DNA of 64,000 nt from an uncultured Flavobacteriaceae bacterium. GTDB taxonomy: Bacteria > Bacteroidota > Bacteroidia > Flavobacteriales > Flavobacteriaceae. Each line of letters opens with the position of its first letter. The first letter of the stretch is position 1. Positions 35,426-44,327 of the stretch are shown here, piece by piece. Position numbers and translations under genes: made by a program. The notes beneath the pieces were generated by a model. It was given only the letters and a program-made list of their open reading frames with translations, had not been told where the DNA came from and did not search any database. The DNA is taken from the NCBI GenBank assembly GCA_947502975.1, contig CANNBV010000002.1, forward strand, positions 997,251 to 1,061,250. The letters run 5' to 3'.

Positions 35426-35532
35426 AATGTATGCAGAGAAAACGAACTTTTTTAAAGAAAATGAATTACATATGTAATTAGTTGATAAGAAAGCACAAAT
35501 AATAGTGAATTATAAAGTTGAACTTGCCACTA

Positions 35533-36207
35533 TTAATTTTTTGTTGCTACTAAAATTACTCCATTAGCACCTCTTATACCATATGTTGCAGCACTAGAAC
35601 CTTTCAGAATATCAACACTTTTAACATTTAAAGGATTTATTTCTGATAATTGAGATAAGGATGTTTCGCTACCATTGAGAATAATTAAGGCGCTATTCGA
35701 ACCATTTGCAGAGCTTTCACCACGAATTATAATACCTCCATTTCTTAATCCTATTGAAGGAGAAGTGTCAACAATATAATCAATGATATTTGCATATTTG
35801 GTAAATTTTAGTTGATCACGATCATTGATGTTGGTAATTGCGAAACTTTTTTCTTCTTCTTTAATGTGACCATATCCTATGGCTATGTCAACATTTTTTT
35901 CACCAGGTTTAAATTTTAGATTTACAGGTACCTGCTTCGTTTTTTCGTCTAGTTTAATTTTTTTTGGTAGAAAACCACGGGCGCTAATTCTAATTTTATC
36001 TTTTGGTAGGCAACTTACTGAAAAATACCCAGTACTATCCGTCAATACAGTAACCTTGTTACTTGATACTTTAATTTCGGCATTTATAACTGCGATTTTT
36101 TCAAGCGTAGTAACATTTCCTGATATTATTCTTTCCTGAGCATATAAAGTGCTTACTAAGAGAAGTGAAGAGCATAGCAAAAATACATTTTTAAAGAAAT
36201 TAGCCAT
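35533..36207 (-). CDS. Plug-only TonB-receptor-like protein (carboxypeptidase-like domain plus plug)
   Basis: A 224-residue exported protein (signal ends LVSTLYAQ). Residues about 25-110 are a carboxypeptidase-D-like regulatory domain (RIISGNVTTLEKIAVINAEI ... GYFSVSC). Residues about 120-224 are a TonB-dependent receptor plug (GGIIIRGESSANGSN, INPLNVKSVDILKGSSAATYG, GANGVILVATKN). The 22-strand barrel that normally follows is entirely missing; a stop codon, not a frameshift relic, ends the gene and no barrel remnant lies downstream. This is a SusC N-terminal architecture used alone. Function unknown. Confidence 0.8.
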   Translation of the reverse strand: MANFFKNVFLLCSSLLLVSTLYAQERIISGNVTTLEKIAVINAEIKVSSNKVTVLTDSTGYFSVSCLPKDKIRISARGFLPKKIKLDEKTKQVPVNLKFKPGEKNVDIAIGYGHIKEEEKSFAITNINDRDQLKFTKYANIIDYIVDTSPSIGLRNGGIIIRGESSANGSNSALIILNGSETSLSQLSEINPLNVKSVDILKGSSAATYGIRGANGVILVATKN

Positions 36208-36277
36208 AATAATGTTTTTTATAAAAATACAATATTTTTAATTATTAAAAAACCTACCTTCTTACCATTAGAACAAG

Positions 36278-36297
36278 ATAACTTTAAGCTCAGAAAA
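36278..36297 (-). promoter_or_regulatory. Shared 20-nt motif, copy 2 (upstream of plug-only gene)
   Basis: Plus strand ATAAC-TTT-AAGCTCAGAAAA; partner of 35406-35425. It is about 70-90 nt upstream of the plug-only start codon. Also in this gap (36208-36406) I see no gene. Confidence 0.35.
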
Positions 36298-36406
36298 GGT
36301 ATATAAAAAAACTTTTAAATCGAGATATATTTATAGCAGTTGACGATGTTAAAATAACAGTTCAACCTATGCTTGAGTGAAAAAGTACTAAACTTTACAC
36401 AAAAAA

Positions 36407-37360
36407 TTATTTTCTTTTAATAACAGCTTGTGCTTTTTCTATGATAGCCGCGCTATTTAAACCATACTTATCCATAAGTTGAGCTGGTGTACCAGATTCT
36501 CCAAAAGTATCATTAGTACCAATAAATTCTTGAGGAGCAGGAGTATTGGTAGCTAAAACACGAGCAACACTTTCTCCTAAACCTCCAATAATATTATGCT
36601 CTTCAGCGGTAACAACACAACCAGTTTTTGAAACGGATTCTAAGATAGCTGTTTCATCTAGAGGTTTAATGGTATGTATATTGATTACTTCGGCAGAAAT
36701 ACCTTGCTCATTTAGTGCTTTTGAAGCTTCTAGTGCTTCCCAAACTAAATGACCTGTAGCAATAATAGTGACATCAGTGCCTTCAGTAAATTTAATAGCT
36801 TTACCAATTTCAAATTTTTGATCTGCAGGTGTGAAAATTGGAACAGAAGGTCTGCCAAAACGTAAATAAACAGGTCCTTGATGTTCTGCAATGGCTACAG
36901 TTGCGGCTTTAGTTTGATTAAAATCACAAGGGTTAATCACCGTCATTCCTGGTAGCATTTTCATCATACCAATATCTTCAAGAATTTGATGCGTTGCACC
37001 ATCTTCACCTAAAGTTAAACCAGCATGAGATGCACATATCTTCACATTTTTTCCTGAATATGCAATAGACTGACGTATTTGATCGTAAACACGACCTGTA
37101 GAAAAGTTAGCAAAAGTACCAGTAAAAGGAATTTTACCACCTATAGTTAATCCAGCTGCAATACCCATCATATTAGCTTCTGCTATACCTATTTGGAAAA
37201 AGCGCTCAGGATTTTCTTTGATAAACTCATTCATTTTTAATGAGCCGATGAGGTCTGCACAAAGAGCAACTACATCAGGGTTAGTTCTACCTAGTTCTGC
37301 TAGACCAGCGCCAAAACCACTTCTTGTATCTTTTTTTTCTGTATATGTATATGTTTTCAT
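36407..37360 (-). CDS. Transketolase, C-terminal subunit
   Basis: A 317-residue protein with the pyrimidine-binding and C-terminal domains of transketolase. It shows [17 protein letters not shown], with the catalytic Glu that activates thiamine diphosphate, and [17 protein letters not shown]. Together with the product of the gene upstream (37379-38224) it rebuilds a full enzyme of the non-oxidative pentose phosphate pathway. The two genes are 18 nt apart. Two-gene transketolases are normal in Bacteroidota and some archaea. Confidence 0.92.
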   Translation of the reverse strand: MKTYTYTEKKDTRSGFGAGLAELGRTNPDVVALCADLIGSLKMNEFIKENPERFFQIGIAEANMMGIAAGLTIGGKIPFTGTFANFSTGRVYDQIRQSIAYSGKNVKICASHAGLTLGEDGATHQILEDIGMMKMLPGMTVINPCDFNQTKAATVAIAEHQGPVYLRFGRPSVPIFTPADQKFEIGKAIKFTEGTDVTIIATGHLVWEALEASKALNEQGISAEVINIHTIKPLDETAILESVSKTGCVVTAEEHNIIGGLGESVARVLATNTPAPQEFIGTNDTFGESGTPAQLMDKYGLNSAAIIEKAQAVIKRK

Positions 37361-37378
37361 TTGTTTTAAAGTAAGTGG

Positions 37379-38224
37379 TTAATAATCACCTAAAGTTTCA
37401 GGATTTTGTTCTAAGCCAATAGCTAGTTGTTCGTCATTAGGCGCTTTTCCATGCCAAGCATGAGTATGCATCATAAAATCAACGCCATTGCCCATAATGG
37501 TTTTTAGTAAAACGCAAACAGGCTTTCCTTTGCCAGTTTTGGCTTTTGCATTGGCCATTCCAGAAATAACAGCTTCTATATTATTACCTTCTTCAATTTC
37601 TAAAACTGTCCAACCAAAAGCTTCAAACTTACCTTTGATGCTTCCCATAGGTAAAACATCATCTGTAGAGCCATCAATTTGCTGTCCGTTTAAATCGACA
37701 GTAGAAATTAAATTGTCTACTTTTTTAGCAGCAGCATACATGATAGCTTCCCAATTCTGACCTTCTTGTAATTCACCATCTCCATGTAATGAATAAACAA
37801 TGGTATCATCGTTATTCAATTTTTTAGCTTGAGCAGCACCTATTGCAACAGACATGCCTTGTCCTAAAGACCCAGAAGCAATACGAATTCCAGGTAAACC
37901 TTCATGAGTGGTAGGATGCCCTTGCAGACGAGAATCAATCAATCTGAATGTATTTAATTCTTCCACTGGAAAATATCCAGCTCTTGCCAAAACACTGTAA
38001 TACACGGGTGAAATATGACCATTAGACAAGAAAAACAAATCTTCTCCAATTCCATCCATATCAAATGAATCTTTTCGTTCCATAATTTCATTGTAAAGTG
38101 CAACGAAAAATTCGGTACAACCTAAAGATCCTCCTGGGTGTCCAGAATTCACTTTATGCACCTGTCTTAAGATATCTCTTCGTACCTGTGTACAAATATC
38201 TTCTAAGTGTTTAATGTTTGACAT
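37379..38224 (-). CDS. Transketolase, N-terminal (TPP-binding) subunit
   Basis: A 281-residue protein with the diphosphate-binding domain: VNSGHPGGSLGCTEFFVALY near the N-terminus, the GDG..N motif HGDGELQEGQNWEAIMYAA (about 148-166) and DLNGQQIDGS. It binds Mg-thiamine diphosphate and pairs with the C-terminal subunit encoded next. The start ATG is clear; the upstream gap to tgt is a divergent control region. Confidence 0.92.
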   Translation of the reverse strand: MSNIKHLEDICTQVRRDILRQVHKVNSGHPGGSLGCTEFFVALYNEIMERKDSFDMDGIGEDLFFLSNGHISPVYYSVLARAGYFPVEELNTFRLIDSRLQGHPTTHEGLPGIRIASGSLGQGMSVAIGAAQAKKLNNDDTIVYSLHGDGELQEGQNWEAIMYAAAKKVDNLISTVDLNGQQIDGSTDDVLPMGSIKGKFEAFGWTVLEIEEGNNIEAVISGMANAKAKTGKGKPVCVLLKTIMGNGVDFMMHTHAWHGKAPNDEQLAIGLEQNPETLGDY

Positions 38225-38377
38225 GTTTAGTGATTATTTTTTGCGCCACAAAAATAGACGATTAAGATAGTTTTACAAACTAATATTGCGCTATTTTCGA
38301 TAAACTACTAACTACTGTTAATAAGTTTATTTTTTTTGATATAAAATATGTAGGTTTGCTCACTACTTTTTAAGTTT

Positions 38378-39508
38378 ATGAAATTTGAATTAAAGAAAAA
38401 TGATGCTCAAACCAAAGCTAGAGCAGGAAAAATCACTACAGATCATGGCGTGATTGAAACTCCAATATTTATGCCTGTAGGAACTGTTGCCAGCGTTAAA
38501 GGTGTGCATCAGCGTGAACTTAAAAACGATATAAATCCAGATATCATTTTAGGAAATACCTATCATCTGTATTTACGCCCTCAAACGAGTATTATAGAAA
38601 AAGCAGGAGGCCTTCATAAGTTCATGAATTGGGATAGAAATATTTTAACCGATTCAGGCGGATATCAGGTATATTCACTTTCTGCTAATAGAAAAATTAA
38701 GGAAGAAGGTGTTAAGTTTAAATCCCATATTGACGGTAGTTACCATACATTTACACCAGAGAATGTTATGGAAATTCAACGTTCTATAGGAGCAGATATT
38801 ATCATGGCTTTTGATGAATGTACACCTTATCCTTGTGATTATAATTATGCAAAGCGTTCTATGCATATGACACATCGTTGGTTAGACAGGTGTATCAATC
38901 ATTTGGAAAAAACACCACTAAAATATAACTATGGTCAAGCTTTTTTTCCTATAGTACAAGGAAGCACATATAAAGACTTACGATTACAGTCAGCCGAATA
39001 TATAGCCAATGCAGGTGCAGTTGGTAATGCTATTGGTGGACTTTCAGTGGGAGAGCCAGCAGAAGAGATGTATGCCATGACAGAGGTGGTTTGCAATGTA
39101 TTACCAGAAGATAAACCAAGATATTTAATGGGTGTTGGTACACCAATCAATATTTTAGAAAATATTGCGTTAGGTATTGATATGTTTGATTGCGTAATGC
39201 CAACGCGTAATGCAAGAAATGGTATGCTATTTACTGCTCATGGCACTATAAACATTAAAAATAAAAAATGGGAAGATGATTTTTCTCCAATTGATGATAT
39301 GGATATTACTTTTGTAGATACCGAGTATAGTAAAGCCTACCTACGCCATTTATTTAGTGTAAATGAGTTGCTAGGAAAACAAATTGCTACAATTCACAAC
39401 CTAGGTTTCTATTTGTGGTTAGTTCGAGAAGCAAGAAAACATATTTTAGAAGGAGACTTTGCAGAATGGAAAAATAAAATGGTCAAACAAATGGATAAAA
39501 GACTATAA
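38378..39508 (+). CDS. tgt: tRNA-guanine transglycosylase lacking the zinc-binding cysteines
   Basis: A 376-residue TIM-barrel enzyme that swaps guanine-34 for preQ1 in GUN-anticodon tRNAs during queuosine synthesis. Active-site motifs are present: LTDSGGYQVYSL (Asp about 91) and the nucleophile region DMFDCVMPTRNARNG (about 267-281). The zinc site of bacterial TGT, CxCxxC plus a later His, is altered: the segment reads PIDDMDITFVDTEYSKAYL with no cysteine, although the following IHNL histidine remains. TAGGTTTG at 38351-38358 fits a -7 element. An LptF/LptG gene follows 12 nt downstream. Confidence 0.95.
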   Translation: MKFELKKNDAQTKARAGKITTDHGVIETPIFMPVGTVASVKGVHQRELKNDINPDIILGNTYHLYLRPQTSIIEKAGGLHKFMNWDRNILTDSGGYQVYSLSANRKIKEEGVKFKSHIDGSYHTFTPENVMEIQRSIGADIIMAFDECTPYPCDYNYAKRSMHMTHRWLDRCINHLEKTPLKYNYGQAFFPIVQGSTYKDLRLQSAEYIANAGAVGNAIGGLSVGEPAEEMYAMTEVVCNVLPEDKPRYLMGVGTPINILENIALGIDMFDCVMPTRNARNGMLFTAHGTINIKNKKWEDDFSPIDDMDITFVDTEYSKAYLRHLFSVNELLGKQIATIHNLGFYLWLVREARKHILEGDFAEWKNKMVKQMDKRL

Positions 39509-39520
39509 CAACTACACTTA

Positions 39521-40597
39521 GTGAAGATATTAGATTGGTACATATTAAAACGTTACTTATTCACATTTTTGATGATGCTGTTACTGTTTATTCCTATTGG
39601 GATTACAGTAAATTTAGCTGAGAAAATAGGAAAAATTTTAGATAACAATGTGCCTTTTAATGAGGTAGCATTATTTTATTTAGATTTCACTATATATTTT
39701 GCCAATCTTCTTTTCCCTTTATTCTTATTCTTATCTGTTATTTGGTTTACCTCAAAACTTGCTAATAATACAGAAATTGTGGCCTTTTTGAGTTCTGGTG
39801 TCTCATTTTCAAGGTTTTTAAGACCTTATATTTATGGTGCAACTATTACAGCTCTTTTTGCTCTTATTTTAGGCATGTTCTTGGCACCAGAAGCAAGTAA
39901 AGGGTTTAATGAATTTGATTACAAATATTTTAAAAGAGGTAAAAAGGCTATTGATGATAAAAATGTATACAGGCAAATAAATGATAATGATTTTATTTAT
40001 GTAAGTAGCTACGATTCAAAGAATAAACAAGGCCAGAATTTCACTTTAGAACATCTGGAAAATAATAAATTAGTATATAAAATTAGTTCAAAAAGCATAA
40101 AGTATATAGATAAAGATACAACCTACAGACTGATAGATTATGTAAAACGTAAAGTTGGAGCACTAGGTGATACGTTAGAAATAGAAAGACGAAAAGATAC
40201 TTTGTTTTCTTTTGAAGCTGAAGATTTAACACCAGTGATTTATATAGCTGAAACATTGTCTTACCCGGAACTTATTAGTTTCATAAAAAAAGAAGAGGCC
40301 AGGGGGTCTTCTAATATTGGGCGATATAAATTAGTACTTTATAGAAAATGGAGTTTACCTGTTTCAATCTTTATATTAACGATTATTGCTGTGGCGGTCT
40401 CCTCGATTAAAAGGCGTGGTGGTATGGGAGTTAATTTAGCACTTGGCATTTGTATTGCTATGATTTTTGTGTTTTTTGATAAAATTTTTGGTGTAATGGC
40501 CCAGCAATCTAACTTTCCACCAGTAATAGCTGTATGGTTTCCTAATTTCATTTTTGGTATTTTAGCAGTATACTTATTATACAAAGCAAAACGCTAA
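39521..40597 (+). CDS. LptF/LptG-family permease
   Basis: A 358-residue inner membrane protein starting at GTG. It has three N-terminal membrane helices (residues about 13-110), a periplasmic beta-jellyroll (about 125-270, RQINDNDFIYVSSYDSKN), and three C-terminal helices, the LptF/LptG layout. Such permeases extract lipopolysaccharide from the inner membrane with LptB. The motif GILAVYLLY ends the protein. The other subunits are not in the window. It may share a transcript with tgt (12-nt gap). Confidence 0.88.
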   Translation: MKILDWYILKRYLFTFLMMLLLFIPIGITVNLAEKIGKILDNNVPFNEVALFYLDFTIYFANLLFPLFLFLSVIWFTSKLANNTEIVAFLSSGVSFSRFLRPYIYGATITALFALILGMFLAPEASKGFNEFDYKYFKRGKKAIDDKNVYRQINDNDFIYVSSYDSKNKQGQNFTLEHLENNKLVYKISSKSIKYIDKDTTYRLIDYVKRKVGALGDTLEIERRKDTLFSFEAEDLTPVIYIAETLSYPELISFIKKEEARGSSNIGRYKLVLYRKWSLPVSIFILTIIAVAVSSIKRRGGMGVNLALGICIAMIFVFFDKIFGVMAQQSNFPPVIAVWFPNFIFGILAVYLLYKAKR

Positions 40598-40638
40598 AAA
40601 CATTTTTTCGAAGCTAAAGAGAAAAAGAACGAGTTCAA

Positions 40639-41553
40639 ATGAATAAATTATTTCATAATAGACCTCATGTTAAGAATTACCTCCATCTACATCTTTTAGT
40701 ATTTATCGCTGGTTTTACAGCCATTCTTGGAAAAGAAATTTCTATTACGGCTATTCCGTTAGTTTGGTTTCGTATGTCTATGGCAGCAGTTTTAATGTTT
40801 CTTTTTATAAAATTAAGACAGATCAAACTTAAAATACATGGTAAATCTATCATAAAGTTGTCTATTGCAGGCATTATTATTGCATTACATTGGATTACAT
40901 TTTTTGCAGCTATAGATGCTGCCAATATTTCTATAGCTTTGGCTATGTTTTCAACAGGTGCTTTTTTCGCATCTATTATAGAACCAATTTTTTACAAGAG
41001 AAAAATTATAGGCTACGAGATACTATTTGGTATATTGGTAATTATCGGTGTTTTTATAATTACACAAGGTGAAATAAAATACTTAACAGGTATATTATTA
41101 GGTGTTTCTTCCGCATTTTTTTCATCATTATTTGCAGTATTAAATGGTGTTTTTCTAAAAAAACACTCAGCAACAGTCATTTCATTTTATGAGTTTGTTA
41201 GTGGGGTACTGTTCATTTCATTATTTATAATTCTTTTTAGAGGAGGGTTTTCTGCAGATTTTTTTAGTCTAAGTGTAAAAGATTTTTGGCTATTATTCAT
41301 TTTAGCTTCAGTATGTACCGCATATGCTTTTATAGCATCTGTCTACGTTATGAAACTTATTAGCCCATATACCGTAGTGCTTACCTATAATTTAGAACCA
41401 GTTTATGGTATTCTAATAGCATTGATATTATATCCCAAAAGTGAAAAAATGAGTTCGTATTTTTATTATGGGGCGATAATTATTATAGGAACTGTACTAC
41501 TAAATGGTATTATAAAAAACAGATATGCATTTAAAAGAAAACAAATACCTTGA
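40639..41553 (+). CDS. EamA/DMT-family transporter
   Basis: A 304-residue membrane protein with ten predicted helices in two EamA repeats (first about 18-145, second about 160-300). Signatures include VWFRMSMAAVLMF and ALHWITFFAAIDAANIS in the first, and VLTYNLEPVYGILIALI in the second. Drug/metabolite transporters export amino acids or metabolites; the substrate is not predictable. The gene lies 41 nt after the LptF/LptG gene on the same strand. Confidence 0.88.
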   Translation: MNKLFHNRPHVKNYLHLHLLVFIAGFTAILGKEISITAIPLVWFRMSMAAVLMFLFIKLRQIKLKIHGKSIIKLSIAGIIIALHWITFFAAIDAANISIALAMFSTGAFFASIIEPIFYKRKIIGYEILFGILVIIGVFIITQGEIKYLTGILLGVSSAFFSSLFAVLNGVFLKKHSATVISFYEFVSGVLFISLFIILFRGGFSADFFSLSVKDFWLLFILASVCTAYAFIASVYVMKLISPYTVVLTYNLEPVYGILIALILYPKSEKMSSYFYYGAIIIIGTVLLNGIIKNRYAFKRKQIP

Positions 41554-41619
41554 TTTCTAAAATTCAAACAAAATAATTTCCTTAATTTTGTATGCTAACA
41601 AAAACCGAATTAAATTCTT

Positions 41620-42573
41620 ATGGAATACTTAGAATTTGAATTACCTATTAAAGAGCTAGAAGATCAACTTCAAAAATGTAAAATCATCGGAGAAGAAAGT
41701 GAGGTTGATGTTTCTGAGACTTGTGAACAAATAGAGGAAAAGTTAAAAAAGACCACCACAGATATTTATAAGAACTTGTCGCCATGGCAGAGAGTTCAAC
41801 TTTCTAGACATCCTAACAGACCGTATACACTTGATTACATTAAAGCTATTTGTGGAGATTCATTTTTAGAATTACACGGAGATAGAAGCTTTAAAGATGA
41901 TAAAGCTATGATTGGTGGGTTAGGTAAAATTGGAGACCAAAGTTACATGTTCATCGGTCAGCAGAAAGGGTTTAATACCAAAACACGACAATATAGAAAC
42001 TTTGGAATGGCAAACCCAGAGGGATATCGTAAAGCTTTAAGATTAATGAAATCTGCCGAAAAATTTGGAATTCCTGTTGTAACATTGTTAGATACACCAG
42101 GAGCATATCCAGGTCTAGAAGCTGAAGAACGTGGACAAGGAGAAGCTATTGCAAGAAATATTTTAGAAATGACACGGCTTAAAGTCCCAGTAATTACAAT
42201 TGTAATTGGAGAAGGAGCATCTGGAGGTGCTTTAGGTATAGGTGTTGGAGATAAAGTATTAATGTTGGAAAACACATGGTATTCGGTAATATCTCCAGAG
42301 TCATGCTCTTCTATTTTATGGCGTAGCTGGGAACATAAGGAAACTGCTGCTGAAGCATTGAAATTAACGGCTATAGACATGAAAAAATTAAAGCTAATTG
42401 ATGCTATAATTAAAGAGCCATTAGGAGGAGCTCATCGTGATAGAAATAAAACATTCAAGAGTGTAGCTAATGCAATAGAAAAACATTTTGGTGAATTAAA
42501 AAACTTATCACCAATGGATTTAGTAAATCAACGTATGGAAAAATACTCTAATATGGGAGTGTTTAAAGGGTAA
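41620..42573 (+). CDS. accA: Acetyl-CoA carboxylase carboxyltransferase subunit alpha
   Basis: A 317-residue subunit that, with AccD, transfers carboxyl groups from biotin to acetyl-CoA in fatty acid synthesis. It has an N-terminal helical pair ([15 protein letters not shown]), then the crotonase-type fold with [36 protein letters not shown] and [15 protein letters not shown]. Length is normal. TAATTTTG at 41583-41590 could be its -7 promoter element. A terminator follows. Confidence 0.96.
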   Translation: MEYLEFELPIKELEDQLQKCKIIGEESEVDVSETCEQIEEKLKKTTTDIYKNLSPWQRVQLSRHPNRPYTLDYIKAICGDSFLELHGDRSFKDDKAMIGGLGKIGDQSYMFIGQQKGFNTKTRQYRNFGMANPEGYRKALRLMKSAEKFGIPVVTLLDTPGAYPGLEAEERGQGEAIARNILEMTRLKVPVITIVIGEGASGGALGIGVGDKVLMLENTWYSVISPESCSSILWRSWEHKETAAEALKLTAIDMKKLKLIDAIIKEPLGGAHRDRNKTFKSVANAIEKHFGELKNLSPMDLVNQRMEKYSNMGVFKG

Positions 42574-42593
42574 CTCCTTTAAAACCAAAAGAT

Positions 42594-42627
42594 AAAAAAT
42601 CTGAAGTTTTTACTTCAGATTTTTTTT
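42594..42627 (+). terminator. Terminator after accA
   Basis: AAAAAATCTGAAGT (42594-42607) pairs with ACTTCAGATTTTTT (42612-42625), loop TTTT, T tail. Confidence 0.9.
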
Positions 42628-42739
42628 ATCGTTATTCACAATAGAATTAAGTTATTAACAGCTCTTTTGTTAATACTGAGTGTACAATCAGAATAGATGT
42701 TTTTAAAATACAATACATTATTTGTATATTTTCGTAGTT

Positions 42740-44281
42740 ATGAAACAACCTAACCAAATAGCAGGATATAAAGTAGATAAGAGTACATTAATCAATCTTG
42801 AGAAAGGAAAGATACCCCCTCAAGCAGTTGATTTAGAGGAGGTTGTGTTGGGCGCAATGATGATTGATAAGAAAGGGGTTGATGAGGTAATCGATATTTT
42901 AAGCCCTGATGCATTTTATAAAGAAGCGCATCAACTTATCTTTGAAGCTATTTTTCAATTGTTTGAAGGTAGTGAACCAGTAGACTTATTAACCGTTTCT
43001 ACCCAGCTAAAGAAGAATGCAAAATTAGAAATGGTAGGAGGTGATTTTTATCTTATTTCTTTAACACAAAAAGTATCTTCCTCAGCGCATATTGAGTTCC
43101 ATGCCCGTATAATACTTCAAAAGTTTATTCAGCGAAGTTTAATCAAAATTTCAAACGAAATTATTGAGGATTCATATGATGAAACCAAAGATGTTTTTGA
43201 CCTATTAGACAAAGCGGAATCTAAATTGTATGAAGTAACCCAAGGTAATATTAAAAAATCTAGTGAAACTGCTCAAGAATTAGTAATTCAAGCTAAGAAG
43301 AAAATTGAAGAGATTTCAAATAAAGAAGGCCTAAGTGGTATTCCCACAGGATTTCATAAGCTTGATAAATTAACTTCAGGTTGGCAACCATCCGATTTGA
43401 TTATTGTTGCAGCAAGGCCAGGTATGGGTAAAACAGCTTTGACGCTTTCTATGGCGAGAAATATTGCTGTAGACCAAAATATTCCAGTAGCTTTTTTCTC
43501 TTTAGAGATGGCTTCTGTTCAATTAATTACGCGTTTAATTTCTAGTGAAACTGGGTTGTCTTCTGAAAAGTTAAGAACAGGCAAACTAGAGAAACATGAA
43601 TGGGAACAACTTAACGTAAAGGTTAAAGATTTAGAAAAAGCACCATTATTTATCGATGATACACCATCACTATCAATTTTCGATTTAAGAGCTAAAGCAC
43701 GTCGTTTATCATCACAGCATGGTATAAAATTAATAATGATTGATTATTTGCAGTTAATGACTGGTGGAAGCAGTCATGCTGGAAATCGTGAGCAGGAAAT
43801 ATCTATGATTTCTCGTAACCTTAAAGCACTAGCAAAAGAATTAAATGTACCAGTAATTGCTTTATCACAGTTATCGCGTGCAGTTGAAACTCGTGGAGGT
43901 AGCAAAAGACCTTTGCTTTCTGATTTACGTGAATCTGGAGCTATTGAGCAAGATGCAGATATTGTAAGTTTTATTTACAGACCAGAATATTATAAGATTG
44001 ATGAATGGGATGATGAAGAGCGCTCGCCAACAGAAGGGCAAGCAGAATTTATTATTGCAAAGCATAGGAACGGTGGTTTAGAAAACATTCGTTTGAAATT
44101 CATCGGACACTTAGGTAAGTTTGATAATCTTGATGATTTTGATTCTCCGTTTGAATTCCATAGTAAAATGAATGCGGCTGCTAATGATGATACCTTCAAA
44201 GCGGATAATTTTACTGCAAGTCCAGATCAAGCATTTGGCAGCTCATTTAATGAAGATGACGATAATGATGTACCTTTTTAA
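42740..44281 (+). CDS. dnaB: Replicative DNA helicase DnaB
   Basis: About 513 residues from ATG at 42740 (MKQPNQIAGYKVDK); a TTG at 42722 adds six residues. The N-terminal helical domain (PPQAVDLEEVVLGAMMID, about 30-47) and linker helix precede a RecA-type motor with Walker A AARPGMGKTAL, Walker B LIMIDYLQLM and the arginine-bearing SQLSRAVETRGG. It forms the hexameric helicase that opens the replication fork. No intein or insertion is present. The acidic tail EDDDNDVPF is typical of Bacteroidota. Confidence 0.97.
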   Translation: MKQPNQIAGYKVDKSTLINLEKGKIPPQAVDLEEVVLGAMMIDKKGVDEVIDILSPDAFYKEAHQLIFEAIFQLFEGSEPVDLLTVSTQLKKNAKLEMVGGDFYLISLTQKVSSSAHIEFHARIILQKFIQRSLIKISNEIIEDSYDETKDVFDLLDKAESKLYEVTQGNIKKSSETAQELVIQAKKKIEEISNKEGLSGIPTGFHKLDKLTSGWQPSDLIIVAARPGMGKTALTLSMARNIAVDQNIPVAFFSLEMASVQLITRLISSETGLSSEKLRTGKLEKHEWEQLNVKVKDLEKAPLFIDDTPSLSIFDLRAKARRLSSQHGIKLIMIDYLQLMTGGSSHAGNREQEISMISRNLKALAKELNVPVIALSQLSRAVETRGGSKRPLLSDLRESGAIEQDADIVSFIYRPEYYKIDEWDDEERSPTEGQAEFIIAKHRNGGLENIRLKFIGHLGKFDNLDDFDSPFEFHSKMNAAANDDTFKADNFTASPDQAFGSSFNEDDDNDVPF

Positions 44282-44327
44282 CATTTGATTAATTAATTAG
44301 CCTGATTTTTTCTTTATCTTTCACACG

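Noticed and set aside
36407-38224. Frameshifted transketolase
   Set aside because: Both parts have their own starts and complete domains and are 18 nt apart; this is the normal two-gene form in Bacteroidota.
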